Translations under genes and position numbers: made by a program
NCBI GenBank assembly: GCA_017619445.1
Contig: JAFZSI010000073.1
Span: 1-54,077 of the forward strand
Source: Prevotella sp.
Lineage (GTDB): Bacteria > Bacteroidota > Bacteroidia > Bacteroidales > Bacteroidaceae
DNA length: 54,077 bases
Direction: 5' to 3'
The notes under the pieces: model-generated
What the model saw: the letters and a program-made list of their open reading frames with translations, nothing else
What the model was told of the DNA's origin: nothing
The model's database searches: none
In this document: positions 16,219 through 23,916 of the stretch, piece by piece
Layout: every line of letters starts with the position of its first letter
How positions within the stretch are numbered: position 1 is the stretch's first letter

Positions 16219-16686
16219 CTATTGTTTATTGTTGTTTATAGGTTTCCACACAAACAAGCCTTCTGAGGCAGCAAGCAGGCGCACCAGCTCTAAGAGTTCC
16301 GCGTTGGGGTTGTAGAGCGTCATGTAGTGGTCGTCGCCCTGGAAGCCAATCATGGCTCTCTCCTCACTTTCTCCCTCCACCGGGGGGCAGGGGGCGAGTA
16401 GCACATAGATGAGTTTGCGCTCCAGCATCCATTCAGCCAAGTCTTCCGGTGCGGGATTGGTGGTCGTTTGGTTGTTGAGGCGGCATACCTCCAAGTCATA
16501 ATAGCAGTTCAGTTTCACCAGCAGGTTGATGAATTTTCGGCAGATGGCATCTGCCTGCGGCTGACACAAGAAAAACTTCTCCACGCGGAAATATTGGCCC
16601 GGGCTGTTTGCGGGCACCTGCTTGGGCAGAATGTCTATCACCCAGCAAGGTTTTTCCAGATAATCATCAATATTCAGGTCTTTCAT
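16219..16686 (-). CDS. Uncharacterised cytoplasmic protein
   Basis: A 155-residue protein that I do not recognise. It is acidic, without signal peptide or membrane segment, and contains an Asp-Asp-His-Tyr-Met-Thr-Leu-Tyr-Asn-Pro-Asn segment near its C-terminus. The frame opens 17 codons further upstream, but the -7 box at 16698-16691 lies only 4 bp before the ATG at 16686, so translation from the upstream codon is not possible from that promoter. The transcript would start at or very near the ATG, which suggests a leaderless message. It is divergent from the DUF3857 gene. Confidence 0.65.
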   Translation of the reverse strand: MKDLNIDDYLEKPCWVIDILPKQVPANSPGQYFRVEKFFLCQPQADAICRKFINLLVKLNCYYDLEVCRLNNQTTTNPAPEDLAEWMLERKLIYVLLAPCPPVEGESEERAMIGFQGDDHYMTLYNPNAELLELVRLLAASEGLFVWKPINNNKQ

Positions 16687-16690
16687 AATG

Positions 16691-16698
16691 CAAAGATA
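16691..16698 (-). promoter_or_regulatory. -7 box placed directly before an ATG
   Basis: Minus-strand TATCTTTG ends 4 bp before the ATG at 16686. If used, the transcription start falls on or just inside the codon. Confidence 0.6.
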
Positions 16699-16769
16699 TA
16701 TCATATTTCCGGTATGAAAAGAAAAACACAGGCGCATGTGCTGTTAAAAAATGAAAAAACCCTTTATTA

Positions 16770-16813
16770 ACGTCAACGTTAACGTTAACGTCTGTGTTTT
16801 TTTCGTATCTTTG
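16770..16813 (+). promoter_or_regulatory. GTTAAC repeat and -7 box upstream of the DUF3857 gene
   Basis: Palindromic 6-bp units (AACGTT/GTTAAC) repeat about three times at 16770-16792. TATCTTTG at 16806-16813 is a clear -7 box; no TTTG sits 20 bp upstream, where the GTTAAC array lies instead. The array could be a regulator site. Confidence 0.6.
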
Positions 16814-16858
16814 TGCCATAAAACAATTAAGTTCAAGGTAAATTTTATGTATAATCCA

Positions 16859-18922
16859 ATGAAAAAATTCCACATCTGTCTGTTATCAGCATGCTTGCTG
16901 TTCGCACCGCTCGGGGCAACGGCTCAGGAGGACGTCAACCTGAAGTTCGGAAAACCCACACAACAGGAGATGGAGATGACCACCTACAAGTCTGAGACTC
17001 CCGAGGCCGTGGTGCTCTGCCGCCTGACGAATGTCAACTACACGGTTCAGACCAACGGCTATATTGTGGACTACAACGAGAAGGTTAGAATCAAGGTGCT
17101 GCGCCCCGAGGGTGCGCGCTTTGCCACCGTCACCATACCATACTCCAAACTCACGCAGAGCAAGTCGGGCGTCTCGGCCACCAGATTCTCGCTCAAGTCG
17201 AAAGCCATAGAAATGGACAACGGCGAGCTGATGAGTTCCATGAGCAACTACTTTGACGGCGCCACCGGCTCGATGACCGAGAGTGCCGTGGGCGTTTATA
17301 CCGAAGAGAGCGTGGAAGACCTCAAGGCCACCGCCTTCAACATGGAGAACGGCAAGGTGGTGAAGTCGAAAATCAAGAGCGGCGACGTGGTCAGAGAGCA
17401 GGTTGACGATGCCACCTGGCAGGTGAAGTTCACCATCCCCGATGTCAAGCAGGGCACCGTGATAGAATACGAGTATTGCCTGCACAGCCAGTTGTTCTGG
17501 CAATTGCACGACTGGTATGCACAATGCGAGATTCCCGTGGCCTACGCCTGTCTCGACATGGAGATTCCCAACTATCTCATCTTCAACATCGAGGAGCACG
17601 GCCTGCAGCGCCTCAACTGCTCGTGCGTGACCGGCACCATGCGCTACAAACTCGAGAGCGACGCCATTGCCGCTCCCGTCACCGTCACCACCAACCACTA
17701 CACCTGCGTGGGGCGCGACCTGAAGGCCATTCCCAAGGACTCCTACGTGTGGAACGAGCAGGACTATTGCGCCGGCATCACGGCCGAGCTGAAAAGCTAT
17801 AGCCTGCGCGGCACCATGCCCATATCCTACGCCAAAACCTGGGAACAGATAGACCGCATGATTCTCGACGACGAGGACCTGGGCAAAGCGCTTGACAACC
17901 CAAGCCCGCTTGCCGACGAACTGAAGGCCAAAGTGGCCAGCATTACCGACGAGCGCCAGCGTGCTGCCGAGGTTTACAAACAGGTGATGAGCCGCGTACG
18001 CTGGAACGGCACCTACGCCCTGTGGCCCAACAAGACCTCAGAGACACTGAAGAAGGGCGAGGGCACCAACGCCGACATCAACCTGCTGCTCATACAGTCG
18101 TTGCGCTCATCCGGCATACAGGCATGGCCCGTAGTGCTGCGCAGCCGCGATATGGGACTGCTGCCCTATAACTTCCCCTCCATCTCCAAACTCAGCACCT
18201 GCGTGGTGGGCGTGGCCCTCAGCGACGGCCAGACCCTCTTTGCCGATGGCTCTGCCGGCAACGGAGGATTCAACGTACTCCCCGCACCCCTGCTCGTAGA
18301 GCGTGCCCGCATGGTGGCAAAGGGAAAGAGCAGCAAGTGGGTGAACCTGCAGAAGTTGCAGAAGGCGCAAACCTCAACGGTCATTGACGCCGTGCTGACC
18401 GCCGACGGCAAACTCACCGGCACCTCAACAACCCGCTACACAGGCCTCGCCGCCGTCAACCAGCGCCAGGCCATGCAGGCAGCAGGCAAGACCGTTGCCG
18501 ACAATGCCTCGTCTGAGATAGAAGAAAAAACAACGTTCAGCGTGCAGGGCGAAGTATCCGACGGCACCATCAGCGTTCTGCCGTTCAGCAAGCCCCCGCT
18601 GGCCGCCAATCCCTTCACAGCCACTGAGCGCATCATGCCCGTAGAGTTCCCCAGTCTCTCGTCAGAGAGCATCGTCGTGAACATCACCATGCCCGAAGGC
18701 TACCGGCTGGCAGAAGAGCCCAAGAACACCATCGTCACCACCCCCGACAAAGGACTCGAAGGCCGCTATTTCACCTCCGTCACCGAGAACAAGGCCCAGG
18801 TGCTCTATCAGTTCAGCATCAACAAAATCATCCAGTCAGAGAAGAGCTATTCCGACCTTCGCGAACTCTTCCAGCGCTTCGTGGATTACAGCAACCACCA
18901 CCTGGTGTTCAAGAAGAATTAG
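16859..18922 (+). CDS. DUF3857 / transglutaminase-like exported protein
   Basis: A 687-residue protein with signal peptide (1-23, ending Ala-Thr-Ala-Gln). The N-terminal half (about 40-290) is DUF3857; about 330-470 is a transglutaminase-like core. The core carries Gly-Thr-Asn-Ala-Asp-Ile-Asn-Leu-Leu-Leu where active transglutaminases have Cys, so it is probably not catalytic, as in many Bacteroidetes relatives. The C-terminal 200 residues are beta-rich. The ATG at 16859 begins a good signal peptide; 16847 is an alternative, and anything earlier lies upstream of the -7 box. Such proteins are periplasmic or outer-membrane associated; precise role unknown. Confidence 0.85.
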   Translation: MKKFHICLLSACLLFAPLGATAQEDVNLKFGKPTQQEMEMTTYKSETPEAVVLCRLTNVNYTVQTNGYIVDYNEKVRIKVLRPEGARFATVTIPYSKLTQSKSGVSATRFSLKSKAIEMDNGELMSSMSNYFDGATGSMTESAVGVYTEESVEDLKATAFNMENGKVVKSKIKSGDVVREQVDDATWQVKFTIPDVKQGTVIEYEYCLHSQLFWQLHDWYAQCEIPVAYACLDMEIPNYLIFNIEEHGLQRLNCSCVTGTMRYKLESDAIAAPVTVTTNHYTCVGRDLKAIPKDSYVWNEQDYCAGITAELKSYSLRGTMPISYAKTWEQIDRMILDDEDLGKALDNPSPLADELKAKVASITDERQRAAEVYKQVMSRVRWNGTYALWPNKTSETLKKGEGTNADINLLLIQSLRSSGIQAWPVVLRSRDMGLLPYNFPSISKLSTCVVGVALSDGQTLFADGSAGNGGFNVLPAPLLVERARMVAKGKSSKWVNLQKLQKAQTSTVIDAVLTADGKLTGTSTTRYTGLAAVNQRQAMQAAGKTVADNASSEIEEKTTFSVQGEVSDGTISVLPFSKPPLAANPFTATERIMPVEFPSLSSESIVVNITMPEGYRLAEEPKNTIVTTPDKGLEGRYFTSVTENKAQVLYQFSINKIIQSEKSYSDLRELFQRFVDYSNHHLVFKKN

Positions 18923-18980
18923 GGGCATTTCTCTTGTTGAGGCTTTAGTTATTCATCTCACGCCGAGGCGCAGAGTTTTT

Positions 18981-19134
18981 TGAACATACCTCACACAGAG
19001 GTACAGAGGTTGCAGAGTATTTGAACATACCTCACACAGAGGTGCAGAGGTTGCAGAGTATTTGAACATACCTCACACAGAGGTACAGAGGTTGCAGAGT
19101 TTTTCTCTCCTTTCCCTCCGTTCCTCTGTGTGAG
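18981..19134. repeat. 41-bp tandem repeat of the CTCACACAGAGG family
   Basis: Three units of 41 bp (18981, 19022, 19063), each with CTCACACAGAGGT and GCAGAG, close with the inverted arm CCTCTGTGTGAG near 19123-19134. Another inverted arm lies at 19473-19490. Confidence 0.85.
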
Positions 19135-19175
19135 ATTTTTAAGCACCTCCGCGTGATAATTATCGTGTAAGAAAA

Positions 19176-19205
19176 AAGCCCCCCACCGGGGGGTAAGGGG
19201 GGCTT
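19176..19205. repeat. GC-rich CCCCCCACCGGGGGG repeat
   Basis: A short palindromic repeat bracketed by AAGCC and GGCTT. Relatives are at 19854-19934 and 21331-21360 (inside genes), 32171-32197, 32370-32400 and 35754-35804. Confidence 0.8.
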
Positions 19206-19242
19206 CCCTTTGGGAGAGTTGGAGTTGGTTCCACTTATTGAT

Positions 19243-19452
19243 GACGCTGAAAGCGTCGCCATTTAGTAACCGAGGGTACGAGCGAAGCGAGCACCCCCGG
19301 AAACAAACGGTGAGGGAAACAAAAGCACTCTGACGGAGTGCCCCATTACTCGGAGATGGGCGACCCCTATAGGGTCGGGAGACAGCCTGTCTGCCACTTA
19401 TCCGCAGGTCCTTCGGACACTACGGTTACTGATAGGAGATGCTTTCAGCATC
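19243..19452. repeat. Array of small perfect hairpins, locus 1
   Basis: A gene-free stretch made of short hairpins: GACGCT-GAA-AGCGTC (19243-19257), an element with GAGGGTAC and CACCCCCGG arms (about 19271-19302), GCACTC/GAGTGC (19325-19341), CGACCC/GGGTCG (19361-19377), GACAG/CTGTC and GATGCT-TTC-AGCATC (19438-19452). The same hairpins recur at 48306-48515. Confidence 0.85.
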
Positions 19453-19514
19453 TTACTGCCTCCTTAACCTCTGTTCCTCTGTGTGAGAACTTTTTGTGCA
19501 TCTGCGCGTGATAG

Positions 19515-19991
19515 TCAGCGTATGGTAATCCACACCGCCTCGCCCTTGTCTTTCGCCTCCACGATTTTCTGCTTCAGGCGGTGGAGCCAGGTGTTGGAGT
19601 TGAGCACCATACCCTTCTTCAGGTTCTGTCCCACGAGGATGCAGCCCTCGGTGTCCTTGGCCGTGTTGCCCGCGTGAATCCTGATGCCCTTGAACATCGG
19701 CACGCCGAGCAGGATGGGAAGCCATTTCTTCATCTTCGGCGACCATGAAATCACCACCGCGTAGCGCCCTTCGGGAATGGCAGAGCATCCCTTTATCTTC
19801 CTCCCGCCGTGCTTGTAGTCGCGCCATGTGGGTTCCAGCGTGTCGCAGAAGTAAGAAGCCCCCTTCAAACATCCCCCCGTAGGGGAGGCTTTCTTTTCTC
19901 CACTCTCTTCGGGAGGGGGGTCGGGGGAGAGGCTCAGTCTGCCTATCGTATAGTCCTTCTTCTTTGCAATTCTTGTCAATATCAGTTCCAT
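19515..19991 (-). CDS. DUF5675 protein with an in-frame repeat insertion
   Basis: A 158-residue protein of the DUF5675 family, common in phage and mobile elements: Tyr-Thr-Ile-Gly-Arg-Leu at the start, Tyr-Phe-Cys-Asp-Thr-Leu-Glu-Pro, Ala-Ile-Pro-Glu-Gly-Arg-Tyr, and the Gly-Ile-Arg-Ile-His-Ala-Gly-Asn-Thr ... Asp-Thr-Glu-Gly-Cys-Ile-Leu-Val-Gly core, which looks like a hydrolase-type active site. About 24 residues rich in Pro, Ser and Gly (roughly 20-46) separate the first two motifs, where family members normally have four or five. This stretch is encoded by intergenic-type GC repeat. The ATG is 5 bp after the primase-helicase stop. Function unknown, possibly cell-wall related. Confidence 0.8.
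   Translation of the reverse strand: MELILTRIAKKKDYTIGRLSLSPDPPPEESGEKKASPTGGCLKGASYFCDTLEPTWRDYKHGGRKIKGCSAIPEGRYAVVISWSPKMKKWLPILLGVPMFKGIRIHAGNTAKDTEGCILVGQNLKKGMVLNSNTWLHRLKQKIVEAKDKGEAVWITIR
19854..19934. repeat. GC-rich repeat inside the DUF5675 gene
   Basis: Two hairpin-like pieces (CCCCCCGTAGGGGAGGC and TTCGGGAGGGGGGTCGGGG) typical of the window's intergenic GC repeats lie in frame within the gene and encode its extra Pro/Ser/Gly-rich segment. Confidence 0.75.
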
Positions 19992-19996
19992 AGTTG

Positions 19997-22360
19997 TTAC
20001 TCTTTCTTTGCTGTACGTTCCATGTTAGTGATTTTCGAAAAACTGTCATTTGTCATCTGTAAGAGGTAGCCGCGATGAACCCATTGCGAGAGCATGTTGC
20101 GTGTGCCGCGAGTGTCCATGCCATTGGCTTGACGGATAAGGTCGGCATCGTGGACGGTGAAATTTGAGGGCAGCTGCTCCAGCAGGTTGCGCGGGCCACG
20201 ATGGCTTGTCTGCTCTTCAGACTGGCGGTTGGCCGCCTCGATGGCCTCGCCGAAAAAAGTCATCTTGCAGAACATGTCATACTGAAGGCTCCAACGGACG
20301 AATTCCTCTATCTCGCGAGACCACTTGTAGTCGTTGCAGATGTAGAGCACACATGCCTTCAAATATGCGATTACATTGGCACGGAACGACAGATTCTCAT
20401 AAACCCTCGACTGCGACAGCCTTGCAAACTCGGCGCACTCATCTTTCAGCCGTTTGGCCAGACGGAATGCCTGCGGACATTCTACCACTCCTGCCGCGCG
20501 GCAAAGACGCTCAATGTACGGCCGCAACTCCTCGTCAAACTGAGCGTCGTAGGTGCCATAGACAGGCATGTCTGCTCCAATCTCGCGTTCTGGAATCGTG
20601 CAGAAGTTGATGCGGCTTATCGGTCCGTCGGTCAACACCCGTGAGAAATATTTTTGTCCCTTTTGGATAGTCGTGGCCGCATTCCAGTTGAAGCGAATGC
20701 ACACCTTCTCGGTGACGCTTTGCGTGCCTACACGTGTCTGCCCATAGCGGTTGTCGGGGTCAAATGCCAGGCACATAATCTGAAACTGTTGCGAGCCACG
20801 AGCCGACCCGCGGAGTGCATCAAACTGGTCTATCTCGTTCATCTTCGTATAGAGGAAATGCTCATCGGCTTCGGCCATGCGCATCACAAAGGCCGGGTTG
20901 GTCATGTCGGGGTCAACCTCCTGGATTACGAGACCTTCAGGTCGCAGTCTCTTATCTTTATTTGAACCTCTCGAGTTCACCTCCTTCTTCCAGTCGGCCT
21001 CGCGCTTCAGGTTCTCGGCATCGCGTCGGCGGATGTCTGCCATGATGTGGTTGATGGGTTGCGAGATACAGTCCTTGCCTGCACCCGTACCGGCCATCAG
21101 CACATTCATGAAGGTAGCCTCGTGCATCACGTTGTCTATATACGGGAAGCGAACCTTCCACAGATGTGCACCCAACGGCGGAAAGATGGCATGAGCCACA
21201 GCTGGCTTATAGAGGTCAGGGGTCTTTGATGTGAGCAGTTGAACAATCTTGGGAAGACGGCGAGGCATGGTTGGTGGAGCGCACCATACAGTTCCCGTTG
21301 GGGTTTCATTACCATTCTGGACCATTGTGTTACCCTCGGGGGACGACAGGGGGGCTTTCAAACTTTTGGCCAACACCTTGCGCTGGAACTGCGACATCTT
21401 CTGATTGGGGTCATGGTATTTCGAATAGAAATCACTCACCAGCTGCTGAATATTCTTGTCTTGCCAGTTTCTCACCATGCGCACCTTCAACACGCCCATC
21501 AGCTCTTCTTTCTTCAGCAGCTGGGCAGCTCCCACAGAGAGAATGCTTTTCAGGGCCTCGTGCCGATGGCCTTCCACGATGAGCACATCGGGTGTCAGTT
21601 CAGCCTCCTTCATGCAGGCGTCGAAGATATACAATGTACGCGCATCGGCTTCAACGATTGCTTCGGGAGTGCTCACGGCAACCACACTGGTAGCGGTGTT
21701 TTCGGGCTTCACCAGCGGTCTTCCATCCACATCAAGCCCTCTTAGCAGATAAGCCTCACGTCTCTCCTCCAGCTCCTCGCCCTCAATGGGTTCCAGCCAA
21801 TGCTCAGAGCGGAATACTTCCTGGTCTATTCCCGTCACATAGATATATCTTTCGGGAGTCCAGCACGACGGGTCGAGAAGTTCGTCTTTTTCCGTAAAGC
21901 CTATCTCCTCGCAGAAAGCCCGCTGGGCTTCCTCGATGGTCATGCCCTTTGGAATGCGGATGTAGATGTGGCCTTTGCCACGAGCCGAATAAGCCTCGCG
22001 CAGCACCATGTCGTGCCACTCCGACAGTTCGTCCTTGTTCACCTCCAACGCTCTCTCAAAAGCCCTCCTGACCAACTTCGGGTTGTCTATGTCCACACAC
22101 GTCATGAAGGTGAACGCCTCGGGAATGATGCTGTCCTGCGCACGATGGTTGTCCTTGAACGCCGTGTAGTGGGGACAGATGAATGGCAACCAGTCCTTCT
22201 TCTCCTCCTGCCCTGCACGAATGTCGGCCACATCGCGGCGGAGCCACTCCTGGCCGAGCAACTCGTCGAGCTGCTCGCCAGTTTGGGTCTCTGCATATCC
22301 CCGATTGTTTTTCTGTTTGTCGGCGAAGTGCTTGGTGTTAAGTGCTATCAGTCTTACCAT
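19997..22360 (-). CDS. BT4734/BF3469-family primase-helicase-like protein
   Basis: A 787-residue protein. Residues 1 to about 200 fit the BT4734/BF3469 N-terminal domain (His-Tyr-Thr-Ala-Phe-Lys-Asp-Asn-His-Arg, a Cys-Val-Asp-Ile-Asp acidic pair near 88-93, and Gly-His-Ile-Tyr-Ile-Arg-Ile-Pro-Lys-Gly), reminiscent of primase folds. The C-terminal half is a VirE/DUF3987-like ATPase with Ala-Gly-Thr-Gly-Ala-Gly-Lys-Asp (about 423-430; Asp in place of Ser/Thr) and a Walker-B-like Asn-Glu-Ile-Asp. The start is fixed by a strong AGGAGG; 40 further upstream codons lack family similarity. It overlaps the preceding gene by 7 bp. Such proteins mark cryptic Bacteroidales elements with HU and smalltalk genes. 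A repeat-like GC stretch lies in frame at 21331-21360. Confidence 0.82.
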   Translation of the reverse strand: MVRLIALNTKHFADKQKNNRGYAETQTGEQLDELLGQEWLRRDVADIRAGQEEKKDWLPFICPHYTAFKDNHRAQDSIIPEAFTFMTCVDIDNPKLVRRAFERALEVNKDELSEWHDMVLREAYSARGKGHIYIRIPKGMTIEEAQRAFCEEIGFTEKDELLDPSCWTPERYIYVTGIDQEVFRSEHWLEPIEGEELEERREAYLLRGLDVDGRPLVKPENTATSVVAVSTPEAIVEADARTLYIFDACMKEAELTPDVLIVEGHRHEALKSILSVGAAQLLKKEELMGVLKVRMVRNWQDKNIQQLVSDFYSKYHDPNQKMSQFQRKVLAKSLKAPLSSPEGNTMVQNGNETPTGTVWCAPPTMPRRLPKIVQLLTSKTPDLYKPAVAHAIFPPLGAHLWKVRFPYIDNVMHEATFMNVLMAGTGAGKDCISQPINHIMADIRRRDAENLKREADWKKEVNSRGSNKDKRLRPEGLVIQEVDPDMTNPAFVMRMAEADEHFLYTKMNEIDQFDALRGSARGSQQFQIMCLAFDPDNRYGQTRVGTQSVTEKVCIRFNWNAATTIQKGQKYFSRVLTDGPISRINFCTIPEREIGADMPVYGTYDAQFDEELRPYIERLCRAAGVVECPQAFRLAKRLKDECAEFARLSQSRVYENLSFRANVIAYLKACVLYICNDYKWSREIEEFVRWSLQYDMFCKMTFFGEAIEAANRQSEEQTSHRGPRNLLEQLPSNFTVHDADLIRQANGMDTRGTRNMLSQWVHRGYLLQMTNDSFSKITNMERTAKKE

Positions 22361-22788
22361 ACCGTTTCCTCCTTTCTGGAGTTTAAATATGCTATAACCA
22401 CATCGGCTTCCTCGCAGAAAAGACTCTTCATCAGCGAGAGCGGATAGCGGCGGGGAAATCTGAACTCCACCTTCATGCATCCGCGCTTTCCGTGGTTCAT
22501 ATCGCGAGTACGCTTCACGTCGGCATGGGCTGTCTCGAAGATTGTCTCATACTTGGGGCCGTTCATGCCGTCGCGGAAACGCTTCACACGAGTCCTTCCG
22601 TCTTCTTCCACCATCACCCCGGCACGATAGCGAACCAGCGGCTTGCCGTCGGCTGTCAAGGGTGCCTTGTCCTGCTCCCACAGACATGGGTAGATGTTGA
22701 TGTCACCATTGCTCATGAATGTTGTCTGAGTGTCCATCTGCACGTCGTGCAGAATATGCTGTTTGTAATTGTTTTTAGCTGTTTCCAT
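22354..22788 (-). CDS. Uncharacterised protein of the BT4734 cluster
   Basis: A 144-residue protein that I do not recognise. It is rich in Arg, Lys and Glu, with segments Arg-Val-Lys-Arg-Phe-Arg-Asp-Gly-Met-Asn-Gly and Lys-Val-Glu-Phe-Arg-Phe-Pro-Arg-Arg, and no signal peptide. Its final 7 bp overlap the start of the primase-helicase gene, whose AGGAGG lies inside it, so the two are translationally coupled. A role in nucleic-acid handling together with the primase-helicase is inferred from position only. Confidence 0.7.
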   Translation of the reverse strand: METAKNNYKQHILHDVQMDTQTTFMSNGDINIYPCLWEQDKAPLTADGKPLVRYRAGVMVEEDGRTRVKRFRDGMNGPKYETIFETAHADVKRTRDMNHGKRGCMKVEFRFPRRYPLSLMKSLFCEEADVVIAYLNSRKEETVW

Positions 22789-22875
22789 GTTTTAAGTTGA
22801 ATTGCGAGAAGAAGGTCAGATTCTTTGCGCATTTACCCGGGAACATCCTCCTCACTTCAACTCAAGGTTAGTTAA

Positions 22876-22984
22876 TTTTACTATTTTACTATTTTACTAT
22901 TTGACTATTAAACGATTTTACTATTTTCAAACTCTTAAACTCTTAAACTCTTAAACTCTTAAACTTTCAAACTCTTAAACTTTC
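22876..22984. repeat. Two 8-bp tandem repeats side by side
   Basis: TTTTACTA is repeated three times from 22876 with later imperfect copies, then AAACTCTT is repeated four times from 22929 with three further near-copies that run into the 3' end of the OB-like gene. Both units are 8 bp, one helical turn short of 10.5. Confidence 0.85.
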
Positions 22985-23259
22985 AATTTCACGATGTCAG
23001 TACAAAGGATTTCCTGGAACACCTGTCCCTGATACTCGTGCGTAGAGAACCGGAGCGTGGCCGCCACCACATCACCCTCATAGAATCTGCACCCCGCCAG
23101 ATTGCCCAGCATTGAGCACACATATTCGTTTTCATACTTCGAGCCGCCCAACTCGCGCAACACGATGTTGCACTTCTGAATCTGTCCCGACTCCTGTTTG
23201 CTTGATTGTACGCTGAAGGCTTCGCCCTGGCGCACCACTTTCATAATTCTTGTTTCCAT
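22975..23259 (-). CDS. Small OB-fold-like protein (DUF3127-like)
   Basis: A 94-residue protein. The pattern Gly-Glu-Ala-Phe-Ser-Val-Gln-Ser ... Cys-Asn-Ile-Val-Leu-Arg-Glu-Leu-Gly-Gly ... Gly-Asp-Val-Val-Ala-Ala-Thr-Leu-Arg-Phe ... Gln-Glu-Ile-Leu looks like the five-stranded layout of small OB-fold proteins such as DUF3127, so single-stranded nucleic-acid binding is likely but not proven. The frame opens 55 codons upstream, but a -7 box (23307-23300) lies between, so the ATG at 23259 was taken. The AAACTCTT tandem repeat covers its last codons. Confidence 0.65.
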   Translation of the reverse strand: METRIMKVVRQGEAFSVQSSKQESGQIQKCNIVLRELGGSKYENEYVCSMLGNLAGCRFYEGDVVAATLRFSTHEYQGQVFQEILCTDIVKLKV

Positions 23260-23299
23260 TTTTTGCTCTGTCAACGCCGCTAATGGTAGGTTGACAATG

Positions 23300-23307
23300 C
23301 AAAGGTA
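23300..23307 (-). promoter_or_regulatory. -7 box upstream of the OB-fold-like gene
   Basis: Minus-strand TACCTTTG, 40 bp upstream of the ATG at 23259. No clear -33 box. Supports the short start. Confidence 0.5.
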
Positions 23308-23468
23308 ATATGAGTTTTCCGTGGTCGGATGGATTTTAAAGTGGCCTGTTCTGACTTCATCCAACTTGTTCCGCATTGTTCTGAATTGTTCTGTTTTGTT
23401 CTCTACAAGGCACAAAAAAAGCACCAGAACCTTGCCGTTCTGATGCTTGTCTTCGTGTGCGTTATTCT

Positions 23469-23906
23469 CTATCTCTTGTTGTAGTACTTCCTGAAAGTGA
23501 TTTCGTTGAAGCCCTCGCTACTGGGCATACCCATCCTGACGAGTTCCGCGTATGCTGCCGAGGGATTAGGCGGCAACAACACTTTTCTGTCGTCCTTCAG
23601 TTGCATAAGGTATTGGCAAATCATCTGAATACCCTGTAGCCTCACCAAGCGCTTTACGGCATCGTGAATGCGCCACCCATCGGCCTCGCCAAGCTCAGGG
23701 TGTACGAAATGAAACATTTCCTCATCCCTCTCGGCCTCGCCCGTCTGGCGTGTCATCGCATTCGTCTTCTCAACCATCCCGAAGTGGAATGTGCCGTCGC
23801 CATCCATCTGGAAGTTGATGGTGTCCACATGGTCAATATGCTGCCCTATGGGCGCGTTGAAGTTGTTCGTGATGTTTATCTCACTCTTCCTGTCCTTGTC
23901 CATCAT
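23469..23906 (-). CDS. Uncharacterised element protein
   Basis: A 145-residue protein with an N-terminal stretch Ile-Asn-Ile-Thr-Asn-Asn-Phe-Asn-Ala-Pro-Ile-Gly-Gln and a Phe-Gln-Met-Asp-Gly-Asp-Gly-Thr-Phe-His-Phe segment, followed by a helical, charged C-terminal half. The same opening occurs in other Bacteroidales element proteins. No signal peptide. It follows the coiled-coil gene by 10 bp and the two are probably cotranscribed. The ATG pair at 23906/23903 is chosen because upstream codons are only a shadow of the neighbouring gene. Role unknown. Confidence 0.65.
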   Translation of the reverse strand: MMDKDRKSEINITNNFNAPIGQHIDHVDTINFQMDGDGTFHFGMVEKTNAMTRQTGEAERDEEMFHFVHPELGEADGWRIHDAVKRLVRLQGIQMICQYLMQLKDDRKVLLPPNPSAAYAELVRMGMPSSEGFNEITFRKYYNKR

Positions 23907-23916
23907 CCTTGCCGTC

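Noticed and set aside
16886-17698. Minus-strand open frame of 270 codons
   Set aside because: Antisense shadow of the DUF3857 gene, rich in His and Val as usual for shadows.
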